Positions 15,245 through 25,522 of a stretch of 39,081 nucleotides of DNA are shown piece after piece. Position 1 is the stretch's first letter. Each line of letters begins with the position of its first letter. A program made the translations under genes and the position numbers. The DNA lies in NCBI RefSeq assembly GCF_040654855.1, contig NZ_JBFAIU010000025.1, positions 1 to 39,081 on the forward strand. The letters run 5' to 3'. The stretch comes from Asanoa sp040654855 (GTDB taxonomy: Bacteria > Actinomycetota > Actinomycetes > Mycobacteriales > Micromonosporaceae). The notes beneath the pieces are model-generated. The model had not been told where the DNA came from, did not search any database, and was given only the letters and a program-made list of their open reading frames with translations.

Positions 15245-16720
15245 TCACGGCAACGCCGCCTCGGGCTCGAACGGATAGAGCGGCCGGCGCCGGCGCGTGT
15301 AGCTGAACTCGTCCAGCCGCGCGCTGGTCACGCCGGGAGTGTCGACCCAGACGGCTGCGGCGTAGTGGTCCGCGTATCCGGCCAGCGGCGAGTGCACGCC
15401 CTTGGCGACCACCGCCGCGAACCGGCGCGGGTCCAGGCCCAGGCTGGTCAGCTGCACGGCGCTGCTCGGCATCACGACGCGGCTGGTCAGCACGACGGTC
15501 TGCCCCGAGTCGAGCCGCACCACGGCCGTCCGGCCGGCGTCGAAGAACCGCGTGCCGCCGTGCGTCGGGCCCGGGTCCTCGTACGCGCCGTCGTGCAGCC
15601 CGACCACCGTGGCGCTCGACCGCACGGGCGGTCCCGTCCGCGGGTCGGACCGGGCGCCGATCGTCAGCTCCACCGTGGCTCCCGCGCCCGCCCGCTCGCA
15701 CGCCGCGACCGACACGGGATCGGCGACGATCGTCAACAGGTCGGCCAATCCGGCCGCGCGGGCCGCGTTGAGCAGCACCACGGAGTCGCCCGGCGAGCCG
15801 CCGCCGATGTTGTCGCCCACGTCCAGCAGCAACAGCGGTGTCGCCGGCGCGGACGCCACGCGGCGCAGCGCCTCCTCCGGTGTGACCCGGGCGGTGTCGA
15901 ACGCGGACCGGCGCCGCCAGACCGCCTCGGCGAGCTCCCGCGCGTGCGCGGCCGCCGCGTCCGGGTCGGCGTCGGTCACCACGGTGACGCTCATGCCCAT
16001 CTCCGGCACGTCCGCGTACGGGTAGCCCTCGGCCACCGTCGCCGACAGCACGCCCGGGCGGTCGAGCACCCCGGCGAGGTCGGCCATGACCTCGCTCATC
16101 GGCTCCGACCCGGTGTTCTGGCACAGGATGTTGATCACCGCCGGCACCGGCTGGAACGCCTGCGTGGGGCGGATCTCGCCGCGGACGGTCCGGACGACCA
16201 GCTCGGCCACCTCGAGCGCCCGCTCCCGCGCGTCGACGTGCGGGTTCGTGCGGTAGGTGGCCAGCACGTCGGAGCAGGCCACCATCCGCGCGCTGACGTT
16301 CGCGTGCAGGTCCAGCGCCACCCCGATCGGCACGGTCGGCCCGACCGCCGCGCGGAACCGGTGCAGCAGGTACCCGTCGACGTCCGGGCACTCCTCGCCG
16401 ACGGCGGCGCCGTGCAGCGCCGCCAGCACCCCGTCGAACGGCCCCGCCTCCGTCAGCGCGGTGACGAGCTCGTCGGCGACCGCCGCGAGCGCGTCGGCGG
16501 TGATCGCACCGGCCGGCACGAGCGTGCAGTGCACCAGCGGCACGACCTCGACGTCGCCGCCGGCGGCGGCCAGGTAGCCCGCCATCGTCGTACGCGCGGT
16601 GGCGTGCACCGCGACGATCCCGTCGCCGCGCAGCGTGTGCTCCTCGATCACCGCGCGGTCGACGGGGAACGTCGAGAACGTGTTGGCCTCGTGGGACAGG
16701 CCGAGCGCCGCCAGCCGCAT
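15245..16720 (-). CDS. M81-family metallopeptidase (MlrC-like)
   Basis: A 491-residue protein of the M81 family, named after MlrC of microcystin degradation; most members have unknown natural substrates. Family elements are LSHEANTFS (9-17), LHGAAVGEE (102-110), the DLHANVS motif (137-143), HVDARER (161-167), GYPYADVPEMG in the middle and GDNIGGGSPGD at the start of the C-terminal domain. The histidines and acids are the probable zinc ligands. Length matches the family (about 480-500). The ATG at 16720 shares one base with the stop of the creatininase gene (TGATG). It is the last gene of the Opp-type operon. Cleavage of an amide bond in an imported peptide-like or amidated substrate is likely. 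Confidence 0.9.
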   Translation of the reverse strand: MRLAALGLSHEANTFSTFPVDRAVIEEHTLRGDGIVAVHATARTTMAGYLAAAGGDVEVVPLVHCTLVPAGAITADALAAVADELVTALTEAGPFDGVLAALHGAAVGEECPDVDGYLLHRFRAAVGPTVPIGVALDLHANVSARMVACSDVLATYRTNPHVDARERALEVAELVVRTVRGEIRPTQAFQPVPAVINILCQNTGSEPMSEVMADLAGVLDRPGVLSATVAEGYPYADVPEMGMSVTVVTDADPDAAAAHARELAEAVWRRRSAFDTARVTPEEALRRVASAPATPLLLLDVGDNIGGGSPGDSVVLLNAARAAGLADLLTIVADPVSVAACERAGAGATVELTIGARSDPRTGPPVRSSATVVGLHDGAYEDPGPTHGGTRFFDAGRTAVVRLDSGQTVVLTSRVVMPSSAVQLTSLGLDPRRFAAVVAKGVHSPLAGYADHYAAAVWVDTPGVTSARLDEFSYTRRRRPLYPFEPEAALP

Positions 16721-17493
16721 CACGAACGCGGCCCGCCCGCCACCAGGCCGTCCATGAACCGGCGGGCGAAGCCGACGGAGCGTTCCTGCACGACCGCCAC
16801 GATCCGCTCCCCCAGCTCCACCGAGGACGCCTTCGGATCGCCGAGGGCGCCGTTCGCGGTCCACTCGTCGAACCAGATGGGCACGTCGACCACGCTGTCG
16901 TGCGGTTCCGTGTACGGGTCGCGATCCGTCACGAGGTCCGCCTCGCCGATCAGGTCCGGCCGGACGATGTCCGGCACGAGCGCCATCGCGATCGAGGTCT
17001 CGATCTGGCACGCGTGGTTGTAGCGGGCCTCCCCCGCCATCTCGGTGCGGATCACGTCCGCGGCCAGCCGCGCCCAGGAAAGGTGGGCCATCAGCACGTC
17101 CTGGTCGCGGCGGGCCTGCCGGGCCGCCAGCTTCACGGCGTCGAAGTTGCCGCCGTGGCCGTTGACCACCAGCACCCGCCGGATCCCGTGGATCGCCAGC
17201 GACTCCGCGATGTCGCTGAGCACAGCGGCGAACGTCGCCGGCCGCAGGGTCATCGTCCCGCTGAAGTGCAGGTGATGCTCGGACAGGCCGTACGGCACCG
17301 GCGGGCAGAGCACAGCGTCCGCCCCGAGCGCGTCGGACAGTCGCCGGGCGAACGCCTCCGCGATCGCGATGTCGGTGCACAGCTCCAGGTGCGGGCCGTG
17401 CTGCTCGGTGGCACCCACCGGCAGCACCGCCACCCGCGCACGGGCCAACGCGCCGGCGGCCTCCACATGGGTCAGCCGCGACAGCTCAGGCAC
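16720..17493 (-). CDS. Creatininase-family amidohydrolase
   Basis: A 257-residue protein of the creatininase family, metal-dependent enzymes that open cyclic amides or hydrolyse related amide bonds. The metal set is visible: E30 and H32 (GATEQHGPHL), D41 (CTDIAIAE) and H113 (NGHGGN, 111-116), with a later glutamate in HACQIETS (E165). The start is a GTG at 17493 with AAGGAGG six bases upstream, in the 19-base gap after the binding-protein gene. It couples to the M81 gene through TGATG. Ring opening by this enzyme followed by linear amide hydrolysis by M81 would be a sensible order, but this is inference. It lacks the neighbours of mycofactocin or riboflavin-type homologues. Confidence 0.9.
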   Translation of the reverse strand: MPELSRLTHVEAAGALARARVAVLPVGATEQHGPHLELCTDIAIAEAFARRLSDALGADAVLCPPVPYGLSEHHLHFSGTMTLRPATFAAVLSDIAESLAIHGIRRVLVVNGHGGNFDAVKLAARQARRDQDVLMAHLSWARLAADVIRTEMAGEARYNHACQIETSIAMALVPDIVRPDLIGEADLVTDRDPYTEPHDSVVDVPIWFDEWTANGALGDPKASSVELGERIVAVVQERSVGFARRFMDGLVAGGPRS

Positions 17494-17512
17494 GGTTGTC
17501 CTCCTTCTCCGC

Positions 17513-19102
17513 TCAGGTGAGGTAGGCGTCGGTGAAAACGGGGTGATCGGCCGGGTTGCGGGCGAAGCCCTGCACCGACTTGTCGAACACCGAGAGCGCG
17601 TTGACGGTGTACATGCCGACGGCCCACGACTCGTCGGTCAGCACGGCGCTGACGGCTTTGGTCGCGGCGTCGACCTCGGCGCTCGACGCGGCCTTGTCCA
17701 GTTGGGCGACCGCGGCCACGTAGGCCGGCGGCAGCTCGTCCTTCCAAAGCACGTTGTTGGCCAGGCGGAAGGCCGAGTCCTGGGCCACACCCATCGGACT
17801 GCTGTACGCGTTCGACGACGCCCGCACCACGCACTGCAGGCTGCCCTCGAGGTAACGCGAGTTGACCGTCGCCGTGTCCACCGTCTCCAGCTGCAGGTCG
17901 AACCCGATCTTCTTCAGGTCCTCCTGGATGATCAGCAGCGCGCTGACCGACGCCTTGTCAGCCGACGCGACCGTCGCGACCGCGGCCTTCTGCCCGCCGG
18001 ACGAGTCGAGCAGCTGCTTCGCGGCGTCCAGGTCGAAGGCGAACGTGTCGAGCAGCGAGGCGTCGAAGCCCAGCGCGTTCGGCGGGTAGCTCGTGTAGAC
18101 CGGCGCGCCGACGCCGTTCTGGACCTCCTTGATCAGCCGGTCCCGGTCGATCGCGCGCGCGACCGCCTGCCGTACCAGCTTGTTGTCGAACGGCGCCTTG
18201 AGCGGGTTCATCCGGAACAGGTTGATCAGCGCGCCCGGTGCGCCCTTGACCACGTTGAAGCCGCTCTGCAGCTGGGAGATGTAGCGGGCGTCGAGGGCGA
18301 GCGCACCGCCGACCGATCCGGCGCGCAGCGCGGACACCAGCGAGTCCTGGCTATCGAAGAACCGGATCTCCAGCTCGTCGAGGTACGGCCGCCCCTGCGC
18401 GTAGTACTTCTCGTTGCGCTTGAACAGCATCCGGTCGCCGGGCGCGTACGACGAGAGCGTGAACGGGCCCGAGCCGCCGGCCTCCTGCTTGAGCTTCGCG
18501 GCGTCGTTCCTGGACGCCTGCACGACCGGGAACCAGTACATGAAGTCCAGGAACCGGGCCTCGGCCGTCGGCTTGACGAAGGTGAGCTTGACCGTCGTGT
18601 CGTCGCCCGCGGTCGCCTCCTTGATGATCGAGGAGGTGGCGGCCTGGCTGATGCCGGTCTTCGGGTCCTGCGCCCGTTTGATGCCCGCGATCACGTCCTG
18701 CGCCGTCACCGGGGAGCCGTCGTGGAAGACGGTGTCCCGCAGCTTGATCGTGGCGCTGAGGTTGTCGGCGGCGAGGCTCCACTCCGCGGCCAGGTCGGGC
18801 GTCGGCTTGTACTGGTCGTCGTAGGTGATCAAGTAGGAGTAGAGCGTCGCCATCATCGGGAAGTTGACGGCGAGGTGGTTGTACGGGTCGAAGTCGGTCA
18901 GCGGGGTGCCGATGCCGACCGTGAGCTTGCCGCCGCGGCTGGGCGCGCCGCCACCGCCCCCGTCGCCCGAGTCGTCGCCGCCGCACGCGGCCAGGATCGG
19001 CCCCAGGGCGGCGAGTCCGCCCGCCGCCGCCAGTCCACGCAGGAGGGTCCGGCGGTCGAGGCCGGGCGCGGGTGAGCCCGCGCGAGAACGCATGTCACTC
19101 AT
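17513..19102 (-). CDS. Opp/Dpp-type ABC transporter substrate-binding lipoprotein (Tat signal)
   Basis: A 529-residue family 5 solute-binding protein, the kind that binds peptides, nickel complexes or other amide-rich ligands. The N-terminus combines a twin-arginine motif (DRRTLL, arginines 17-18) with a lipobox LAAC (cysteine 40), so it is a Tat-routed lipoprotein. Diagnostic segments are the opening strand LTVGIGTPLTDFDPYNH, LAAEWSLAADNLSATIKLRD, FHDGSPVTAQDVIAGI (the family signature region) and the ARAIDRDRLIKEV stretch. The ATG at 19102 has GGAAGG six bases upstream; an internal ATG at 19093 is weaker. It follows the DppB-like permease gene by 20 bases. The mature domain begins with a DSGDGGGGG linker. 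Confidence 0.93.
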   Translation of the reverse strand: MSDMRSRAGSPAPGLDRRTLLRGLAAAGGLAALGPILAACGGDDSGDGGGGGAPSRGGKLTVGIGTPLTDFDPYNHLAVNFPMMATLYSYLITYDDQYKPTPDLAAEWSLAADNLSATIKLRDTVFHDGSPVTAQDVIAGIKRAQDPKTGISQAATSSIIKEATAGDDTTVKLTFVKPTAEARFLDFMYWFPVVQASRNDAAKLKQEAGGSGPFTLSSYAPGDRMLFKRNEKYYAQGRPYLDELEIRFFDSQDSLVSALRAGSVGGALALDARYISQLQSGFNVVKGAPGALINLFRMNPLKAPFDNKLVRQAVARAIDRDRLIKEVQNGVGAPVYTSYPPNALGFDASLLDTFAFDLDAAKQLLDSSGGQKAAVATVASADKASVSALLIIQEDLKKIGFDLQLETVDTATVNSRYLEGSLQCVVRASSNAYSSPMGVAQDSAFRLANNVLWKDELPPAYVAAVAQLDKAASSAEVDAATKAVSAVLTDESWAVGMYTVNALSVFDKSVQGFARNPADHPVFTDAYLT

Positions 19103-19122
19103 CGGGTTCCTTCCGCAAAGCA

Positions 19123-20070
19123 CTAACCGATCCGGATCCGCGGATCCAGATAGGCGTAGAGGAGATCGATGACCACGTTGAGCACCAGGAAGATCGCCAC
19201 CGCGAAGAGGATGACTCCCTGGATCAGGGCGTAGTCCCGGGCGCTCAGCGCGGCGAACAGCAGGCGACCGAGGCCGGGGTAGGTGAAGACGACCTCGACG
19301 ACGATGGCGCCGCCGAGCAGGTGCCCCAGCTGCAGGCCGGCCATGGTGACGGCCGGCAGCAACGCGTTGCGCAGTCCGTGGCGCACCACGGTCCGCCACT
19401 CGCCCGCGCCCTTGGCGCGAGCCGTCCGGATGAAGTCCCGCTCCATCACCTCGGTCATCGACGAGGCGATGAACCGGGCGGTGACGGTGGCGGCGGGCAG
19501 CGCCAGCGCGAGCGCGGGCAGCACCCCGCCGCGCAGCGCCGCGCCCGGGTCCGACCACAGCGGGGCGTAGTCGCTGGCCGCCGGGAGGACGCCGAGGTAG
19601 ATGCTGAAGACCAGGATGAACAGGATCCCGAACCAGAACGTCGGGATCGACAACCCGGCGGCCAGCACGACGTTGACGGCGCGGCCCAGCCGGGTGCCCT
19701 GTGCGAGCGCGGAGACCATGCCGAGCGGCACCGCGAGCACGATGATGCCGATCATCGCGAGCACCGACAGCTGCACGGTCGCGGGCAGCCGGTCGAGGAT
19801 CAGCGAGGTGACCGTGTGGCCGGACACGAACGAGGTGCCGAGGTCGCCGCGCACCGCGTTGCCCAGCCACGTCAGGAACTGCTGCCAGATCGGCTGGTCG
19901 AGCCCCATCCGGCTGCTGATCTCGGCGAGTTGTTCGGGTGTGGCGTCGGTGCCGCCGACGACCTGGGCGGGATTGCCGGGCAGGGCGTAGATCATGGCCC
20001 AGACGACGACGGTGGCGAGCAGCAGCACGGGTACGAACTGGCCCAGGCGCCGCAGCAGGTAGCTGGTCAC
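19123..20070 (-). CDS. Opp/Dpp-type ABC permease (DppB-like)
   Basis: A 315-residue permease with a first transmembrane helix at about 8-30 (LGQFVPVLLLATVVVWAMIY), the periplasmic segment with LGLDQP-like MGLDQPIWQQF, and five further helices. The EAA-type loop ERDFIRTARAKGAGEWRTV is typical of the family, and the C-terminus ends YAYLDPRIRIG, the usual DppB ending. The start is a GTG at 20070 that overlaps the DppC-like stop as GTGA, with GGAGGT just upstream. It pairs with DppC to form the channel of the importer. Confidence 0.93.
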   Translation of the reverse strand: MTSYLLRRLGQFVPVLLLATVVVWAMIYALPGNPAQVVGGTDATPEQLAEISSRMGLDQPIWQQFLTWLGNAVRGDLGTSFVSGHTVTSLILDRLPATVQLSVLAMIGIIVLAVPLGMVSALAQGTRLGRAVNVVLAAGLSIPTFWFGILFILVFSIYLGVLPAASDYAPLWSDPGAALRGGVLPALALALPAATVTARFIASSMTEVMERDFIRTARAKGAGEWRTVVRHGLRNALLPAVTMAGLQLGHLLGGAIVVEVVFTYPGLGRLLFAALSARDYALIQGVILFAVAIFLVLNVVIDLLYAYLDPRIRIG

Positions 20071-20941
20071 CGGACCTCCACCGCGATGTCCGCGGCACCG
20101 CTGCTGCCCAGGACCCGCTGCAGTCCGACGCCGATCCGGTCGAGACAGAGCACGGTCAGCGCGAGGGCCAGGCCGGGGAAGACGCCGTACCAGGCGTTGT
20201 CGAACAGGTACGACTGGGACTGCTGCAGCATGGAGCCCCACGACGGCGCCGGCGGCGGGACGCCGAGGCCGAGGAAGCTGAGGCTGGCGGCGGCGACCAC
20301 GGCGCTGGCCGCGACCACGACGAACTGCACGATGATCGGTCCCATGATGTTGGGCAGCACCGTGCGGGTCATGATGTCGACGCTGCCCGCGCCCATCGCC
20401 TTGGCGGCCAGCACGAACTGGCGGTCACGCAGCTCGAGCACGCCGGCCCGGGCCAGCCGGGCGAAGGTGGGCACCGCGGCGACGGCGATCGCGATCACCA
20501 CGTTGAGCGTGCTGGGACCGAGCACCACCACCACGACGAGCGCGACCAGCACCATCGGGAGCGCGAGCAGCAGGTCCATGACGCGCATCAGGACGCTGTC
20601 CCACCAGCGCCCGACGTAGCCGCCGACCAGACCGGCGGCCACACCGATCGCCATGCCCAGCAACGCGGAGGCGAACGCGACCACGACGGACGCCTGCGCG
20701 CCGATCAGCAGCCGCGCCGCGAGATCCCGGCCGAGCTCATCGGTGCCGAGCAGATGCCCGGCGGACGGTGGGCGGTGCAGGCTCCCGCTGGTCTGGGTGG
20801 CCTTGTCGGGGACGAGCCACGAGGCCAGCAGGGACCCGACGAGCAACAGCAGGAGCACGACGACGGAGGCCAGCGCGCCGCGGTCACGCAGGAAGCGACG
20901 GACGACCGGGACCGGGCGGGTCTCCTCCTCGACGAAGTCGC

Positions 20942-20945
<4 letters not shown>
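20067..20945 (-). CDS. Opp/Dpp-type ABC permease (DppC-like)
   Basis: A 292-residue permease. After a short cytoplasmic N-terminus with a basic stretch (RRFLRDRGAL), the first helix runs about 25-46. The periplasmic part has HLLGTDELGRDLAARLL (about 64-80), the signature of DppC/OppC proteins. Later come the EAA-type loop RDRQFVLAAKAMGAGS and SLSFLGLGVPPPAPSWGSML, another family hallmark. The ATG at 20945 overlaps the stop of the fused ATPase gene as ATGA. It overlaps the DppB-like gene as GTGA. Confidence 0.93.
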
Positions 20946-22960
<2,015 letters not shown>

Positions 22961-22987
22961 CGTGCCCTCGCTCGTAGTCCAAGCGGC

Positions 22988-23015
22988 ATTCCAGGTGGTG
23001 GAATCTGCGTTCTAC
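22988..23015. promoter_or_regulatory. TTCCA-type operator candidate upstream of the Opp operon
   Basis: ATTCCA and TGGAAT form a perfect 6-bp inverted repeat with a 5-base spacer (22988-23004). After another 5 bases TTCTAC (23010-23015) gives a partial third half-site. It lies between the predicted minus-strand start point and the ATG at 22960, a repressor position. The half-site style resembles IclR-family operators, so IclR 1 is the nearest candidate. Confidence 0.45.
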
Positions 23016-23025
23016 GTAGGGCCTG

Positions 23026-23054
23026 ATTTCAACATCCAGTTTGACCGTTGTCAA
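23026..23054 (-). promoter_or_regulatory. Promoter of the Opp/Dpp operon
   Basis: On the minus strand TTGACA (23054-23049) and TGAAAT (23031-23026) are 17 bases apart. The -35 is part of an inverted repeat TTGAC-4-GTCAA (23041-23054), which could be a further regulator site. The expected start near 23019 gives a leader of about 60 bases. Confidence 0.5.
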
Positions 23055-23112
23055 CGGGGTCGATGCGGCCGGCGAGCTTGACTCGCAACGGATCGGCGCA
23101 GCGCCACGACGA

Positions 23113-23168
23113 TTGACCGCGCCGCGGGCACAGCGGTAACGTCGATCATTAGTGAAATCCTCTTTCCA
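23113..23168 (+). promoter_or_regulatory. Promoter and operator candidate of the aminotransferase/dehydrogenase operon
   Basis: TTGACC (23113-23118) is followed after 18 bases by TAACGT (23137-23142). Just downstream TGAAA and TTTCCA (23153-23168), also 5 bases apart, form an imperfect inverted repeat of the same style as the one at 22988-23004. The same regulator could control both divergent operons. The -10 match is modest. Confidence 0.4.
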
Positions 23169-23198
23169 GCGAGCGAAACGCGGCGGGAGAACCCTGTC

Positions 23199-24515
23199 AT
23201 GACCATCGCTGCATGGCCGGCATCCGAGCGGGCCTGGACCCGAACCAAGGCCTCGCTCGGCGGCGGCGTCTCGACAGGGTTGCGCTTCTCGATGAAGCCG
23301 CACCCGCTCTTCTTCGCCGGCGGGTCCGGGCCCCGGCTCACCGACCTCGACGGGCACAGCTACCTCGACTACGTGCTGGGCTGGGGCCCGGTCATCCTCG
23401 GCCACGGGCACCCCGGGCTCACCGCGGCAGTGGGCAGGCAACTGCCGCACGGCGCCACGTACGGCTCGGGTCACCTGCTCGAGGCCGAGGCGGCGGAGAA
23501 GGTGCTCGCCCGCATCCCAGGCACCGAGCGGGTGCTGTGGAGCAACACCGGCTCCGAGGCGACCCAGGTCGCGCTGCGCCTGGCCCGCGGCGTCACCGGC
23601 CGGCGCCGGTTCGTCAAGTTCGGCGGCCATTACCACGGCTGGTCCGACGCGATGCTCGTCGGCTACCGGCCCGGCGCCGACGGCGCGCTGGGCCTCGGCA
23701 GCCAGGGGCAGAACCCCGCTGTGCTGGCCGACCTGAGCCTGGTCGGCTGGGGTGACCTCGATGCCGTCGCCGCGGTGCTGACCGCACCGGACGCCGACGT
23801 CGCGGCGGTGTTCTGCGAGCCGGTGCTGTGCAACTCCGGCGTGTTCGAGCCGCCGCCGGGTTTCCTCGAAGGGCTGCGCGAGTTGTGCGACCGCACCGGC
23901 ACCGTGCTCGTCTTCGACGAGGTCATCACCGGCTTCCGGATCGGCCCCGGCGGCGCGGTCGCCCGCTACGGCGTACAACCTGACCTGGTCGTGCTGGCCA
24001 AGGCGATCGCGGGCGGCTACCCGCTGGCGGCGGTCGCCGGCCGCGCGGACATCATCGACCGGGTGACGAGCGGCATCGTGCACGCCGGCACCTACAACGG
24101 CAACCCGGTCGTGCTCGCGGCCGCCGGCGCGACCCTGGACGCGCTCGGCGAGCCGGGCGTCTACGACGACTTCGAGCGGCGCGGCCAGGCGCTGGCCGAC
24201 GGCATACGGCAGGCGTTCGCCCGGCACGGTGTCACGGCGGCCGTCAACCACGTCGGGCCGGTCGTGCAGTGCCTGCCCGGAGTCGAGGAGGGACGGGCGT
24301 TCGCCGACTTCCTCGCCGCGGACCAGGGGTTCTACGATCGGCTCACGGTCGCGATGCTGCGTCGCGGCCTGTTCACGCTTCCCGGCGGTCGCTGGTACCT
24401 CTCGACCGCGCACACCGACGACGACATCGCCGGCACGGCGACGATCATCGACCAGGCCCTCGCGGCCACCCTCGCGGAGGGGCCCGGGCCGACGACCGAA
24501 ATGGGGGCTCCGTGA
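23199..24515 (+). CDS. Class III aminotransferase, glutamate-1-semialdehyde-aminomutase-like (1)
   Basis: A 438-residue fold-type I PLP enzyme that aligns along its length with glutamate-1-semialdehyde 2,1-aminomutase. Motifs are the cofactor-phosphate segment NTGSEA (116-121), GHYHGW (143-148), the aspartate D240 in VFDEVITGFR and the Schiff-base lysine K268 in VLAKAIAGGYPL, followed by GTYNGNP. There is no heme-biosynthesis context, so the hemL label would be misleading; catabolic members of this subgroup act on beta-amino acids and similar amines. It opens a plus-strand operon with a zinc dehydrogenase (GTGA overlap) and is divergent from the Opp transporter. A paralogue with the catalytic lysine at the same residue number is at 35187-36461. 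Confidence 0.9.
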   Translation: MTIAAWPASERAWTRTKASLGGGVSTGLRFSMKPHPLFFAGGSGPRLTDLDGHSYLDYVLGWGPVILGHGHPGLTAAVGRQLPHGATYGSGHLLEAEAAEKVLARIPGTERVLWSNTGSEATQVALRLARGVTGRRRFVKFGGHYHGWSDAMLVGYRPGADGALGLGSQGQNPAVLADLSLVGWGDLDAVAAVLTAPDADVAAVFCEPVLCNSGVFEPPPGFLEGLRELCDRTGTVLVFDEVITGFRIGPGGAVARYGVQPDLVVLAKAIAGGYPLAAVAGRADIIDRVTSGIVHAGTYNGNPVVLAAAGATLDALGEPGVYDDFERRGQALADGIRQAFARHGVTAAVNHVGPVVQCLPGVEEGRAFADFLAADQGFYDRLTVAMLRRGLFTLPGGRWYLSTAHTDDDIAGTATIIDQALAATLAEGPGPTTEMGAP

Positions 24516-25522
24516 GGGCGCTCGTATTCCAAGGACCCGGCCGGCTGCACGTCGAAGCACGGCCCGACCCGGTGCCCGGCCCGGGCGAGGTGCTGCTCGA
24601 CGTGATCGCCACCGGGATCTGCGGCTCAGACCTCCACGGCTACACCGGCCAGAACGGGCGGCGGTTCCCCGGCCAGGTCATGGGCCATGAGACGGTGGCC
24701 CGCGTACGCGCGGGCGGCGCACTCGCTCCGGGCACGCTGGTCACCGTCAACCCGGTGCTCGCCTGCGGCGACTGTGCGGCATGCCGTGCCGACAGCCAGC
24801 AGCGCTGTCCGCGCCGCCGGGTGATCGGCGTGGATCCGGCGATCTCCTCGGCGTTCGCGGAGCAGATCGCCGTGCCGGGTGACAACGTCGTGCCGTTGGC
24901 CGATGACCTGCCGCCGCCGATGGGCGCGCTGGTGGAGCCGCTGTCCGTCGGTTACCACGCGGCTCGCCGTGGCGGCGTCACGGCCGACGCGGCGGTGCTC
25001 GTGATCGGCGGCGGACCGATCGGCCAGGCCGCGGCCCTCGCGGCGGAACGCCTCGGCGCCCGGACGCTCGTGTCCGAGCCGGACGCGACCCGATCCGCGT
25101 TGCTGCGCACACTCGGCTTTCCGGTGGTCACGCCGGCCGCTCCCGACCTCGGCGACCGCGTCGTGGCCGCGCTCGGTGTCGCCCCGACCGTCGTCGTCGA
25201 CGCGGTGGGCAACACGCGCAGCCTCGGCCAGGCACTGGAGCTGTCCGACCCGGGCGCCACGGTCGTCCTCGTCGGCATGGACAAGCCGCGCGTCGATCTG
25301 GCCGCGTACCAGATAAGCACCGAGGAACGCACGATCGTCGGCAGCTTCTGCTACACGGCGGGCGAGTTCCGTGGCACCGCGGAGTGGCTCGCCGCCGAAT
25401 CGGGTCGCCTCGCGGCACTGGTCGACGTCGAAGTCGACCTCGAGGCGGCGCCGGACACGTTCGCCGAGTTGGCGGCCGGGCGGATGAACGCGAGCAAGGT
25501 CCTCGTCCGGACGGGTGCGTAA
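24512..25522 (+). CDS. Zinc-dependent alcohol/polyol dehydrogenase (MDR family)
   Basis: A 336-residue medium-chain dehydrogenase. The catalytic zinc site shows C37 (GICGSDLHGY) and H59-E60 (MGHE). A structural zinc lobe is present with C85, C88, C91 and C99 (CGDCAACRADSQQRC). The Rossmann motif GGGPIG follows at about 169-174. It would oxidise a secondary alcohol or polyol with NAD. The GTG start at 24512 overlaps the aminotransferase stop as GTGA, so the two are co-translated. Its 3' end overlaps, on the other strand, the last 172 bases of the unknown gene at 25351-26289. Confidence 0.92.
   Translation: MRALVFQGPGRLHVEARPDPVPGPGEVLLDVIATGICGSDLHGYTGQNGRRFPGQVMGHETVARVRAGGALAPGTLVTVNPVLACGDCAACRADSQQRCPRRRVIGVDPAISSAFAEQIAVPGDNVVPLADDLPPPMGALVEPLSVGYHAARRGGVTADAAVLVIGGGPIGQAAALAAERLGARTLVSEPDATRSALLRTLGFPVVTPAAPDLGDRVVAALGVAPTVVVDAVGNTRSLGQALELSDPGATVVLVGMDKPRVDLAAYQISTEERTIVGSFCYTAGEFRGTAEWLAAESGRLAALVDVEVDLEAAPDTFAELAAGRMNASKVLVRTGA

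Noticed and set aside
23199..24515. Annotation as hemL (tetrapyrrole biosynthesis)
   Set aside because: No heme genes nearby and a second copy in another catabolic operon; class III catabolic enzymes share the same motifs.
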